Part shown: in pieces, positions 63,380 to 64,000 of the stretch
Position numbering within the stretch: the first letter of the stretch is position 1
How the letters are laid out: each line of letters starts with the position of its first letter
Assembly: GCA_026182355.1 (NCBI GenBank)
Contig: JAPFBL010000574.1
Location: 97,031-161,030, forward strand
Length of the DNA stretch: 64,000 bases
Reading direction: 5' to 3'
Origin: Hermatobates lingyangjiaoensis
Taxonomy: Eukaryota > Arthropoda > Insecta > Hemiptera > Hermatobatidae
Position numbers and translations under genes: made by a program
The notes under the pieces: model-generated
What the model was told of the DNA's origin: nothing
Database searches by the model: none
What the model saw: only the letters and a program-made list of their open reading frames with translations

Positions 63380-64000
63380 CTGAAAGATGAACATATCGTC
63401 CTGTGAAAGCCCATCACTCATTTCGTTGACTTGCTAAGAAGATGATGTTTGTTCACACCATCAGTAAGAAATATCGGAAATCAGTTTTTTTTTTTGAATA
63501 GTTACTCAATTTTAACGACTACTTACTTGATATATTGACATAATGAAAACAGTAAGTTTATGTTTGGTGGTTTTTGTATGTTAGAAGTGCGAGTTATATT
63601 TTATTTATAACTTTTCCGTCTTTAATAACAGATTATTTGGACTGAATTCAAATAGGGTTGGTGCCAGCAAAATGTGCCATTGGAGGTGGTCTTCGACCTT
63701 CGTTAATTCACGGTCTACTCCATGAGTGGAACAAGGAGGGTGAGACTTCATTACTAAGTTCATTTTGAATTTTTTTTTTTTCACCACAGTCCCAATCAAA
63801 AAAAAAAAAACCTCTTACGTATCTTCAATTTTGCCACCTTTCTATCAATAATAAGACTATATTTATGCAAAAAATATACAAATCTATAGATCAAAGTCAT
63901 CATAATTAGGCAGCATTATAATCCATCTTGAAATGAATACGTCATTATGACAACGTTGTTTTAATGTTGTAAAACTGTGTAATGTTTCAAAAGTCTGTTG
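63380..64000. other. No gene seen
   Basis: AT-rich with T and A homopolymers. A 64-codon minus frame (63605-63799) has no recognised domain. Confidence 0.4.

Overview
The window is eukaryotic, very AT-rich, and I find no intact host gene. It looks like intergenic or heterochromatic DNA packed with decayed mobile elements and microsatellites. An arthropod is the best guess, with low confidence. The basis is a jockey-type LINE reverse transcriptase, mariner-type elements, tRNA-headed SINEs whose tails are short CCTAA runs (complement of the arthropod telomere repeat TTAGG), Helitron-like termini and abundant Penelope-like elements (PLEs). I cannot name a species.

Layout. From 1 to 10 kb there are hAT-like elements (1593-3087, 4101-4808), a Helitron end, a possible exon fragment (3148-3330) and long featureless AT-rich DNA. 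From 10 to 20 kb there is a large TG/AG microsatellite, a PLE endonuclease tail followed by a ribozyme, an AGT-rich minisatellite, a 73-bp tandem array, a full SINE, a Helitron-like element with tandem 122-bp repeats and a perfect-TSD hAT MITE. From 20 to 26 kb it is mostly plain AT-rich DNA. From 26 to 41 kb there is a dense mosaic of PLE pieces, many as head-to-head inverted pairs, bordered by (TA)n, plus a deleted mariner (30792-31488) and one GC-rich patch (34850-35285). From 41 to 49 kb there is a jockey RT fragment, a minisatellite that grew inside a SINE promoter, a second mariner-type relic, two complete SINEs and a hAT element with a nested inverted repeat. From 49 to 64 kb the PLE/(TA)n mosaic resumes, with a decayed GIY-YIG endonuclease (51088-51745) and a tandem ribozyme array (55606-56000).

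The unifying discovery is a set of about 50 small RNA motifs with hammerhead-ribozyme architecture: a CTGANGA box, one extra base, a stem II hairpin, GAA, a short self-complementary word beginning with A and ending with T, then a base that is never G, followed by a sequence that pairs back to the bases before CTGANGA. At least eight families use different palindromes (ACGT, ATAT, AATT, AGCT, AGATCT, ACATGT, ACGCGT, ACCGGT), all consistent with helix III forming between two copies, as in dimeric type I hammerheads known from PLEs and animal retrozymes. In several loci the order PLE endonuclease C-terminus, stop, ribozyme, then the N-terminal part of the PLE reading frame can be read directly, so the motifs belong to PLE terminal repeats. 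Ribozyme activity itself is inferred, not shown.
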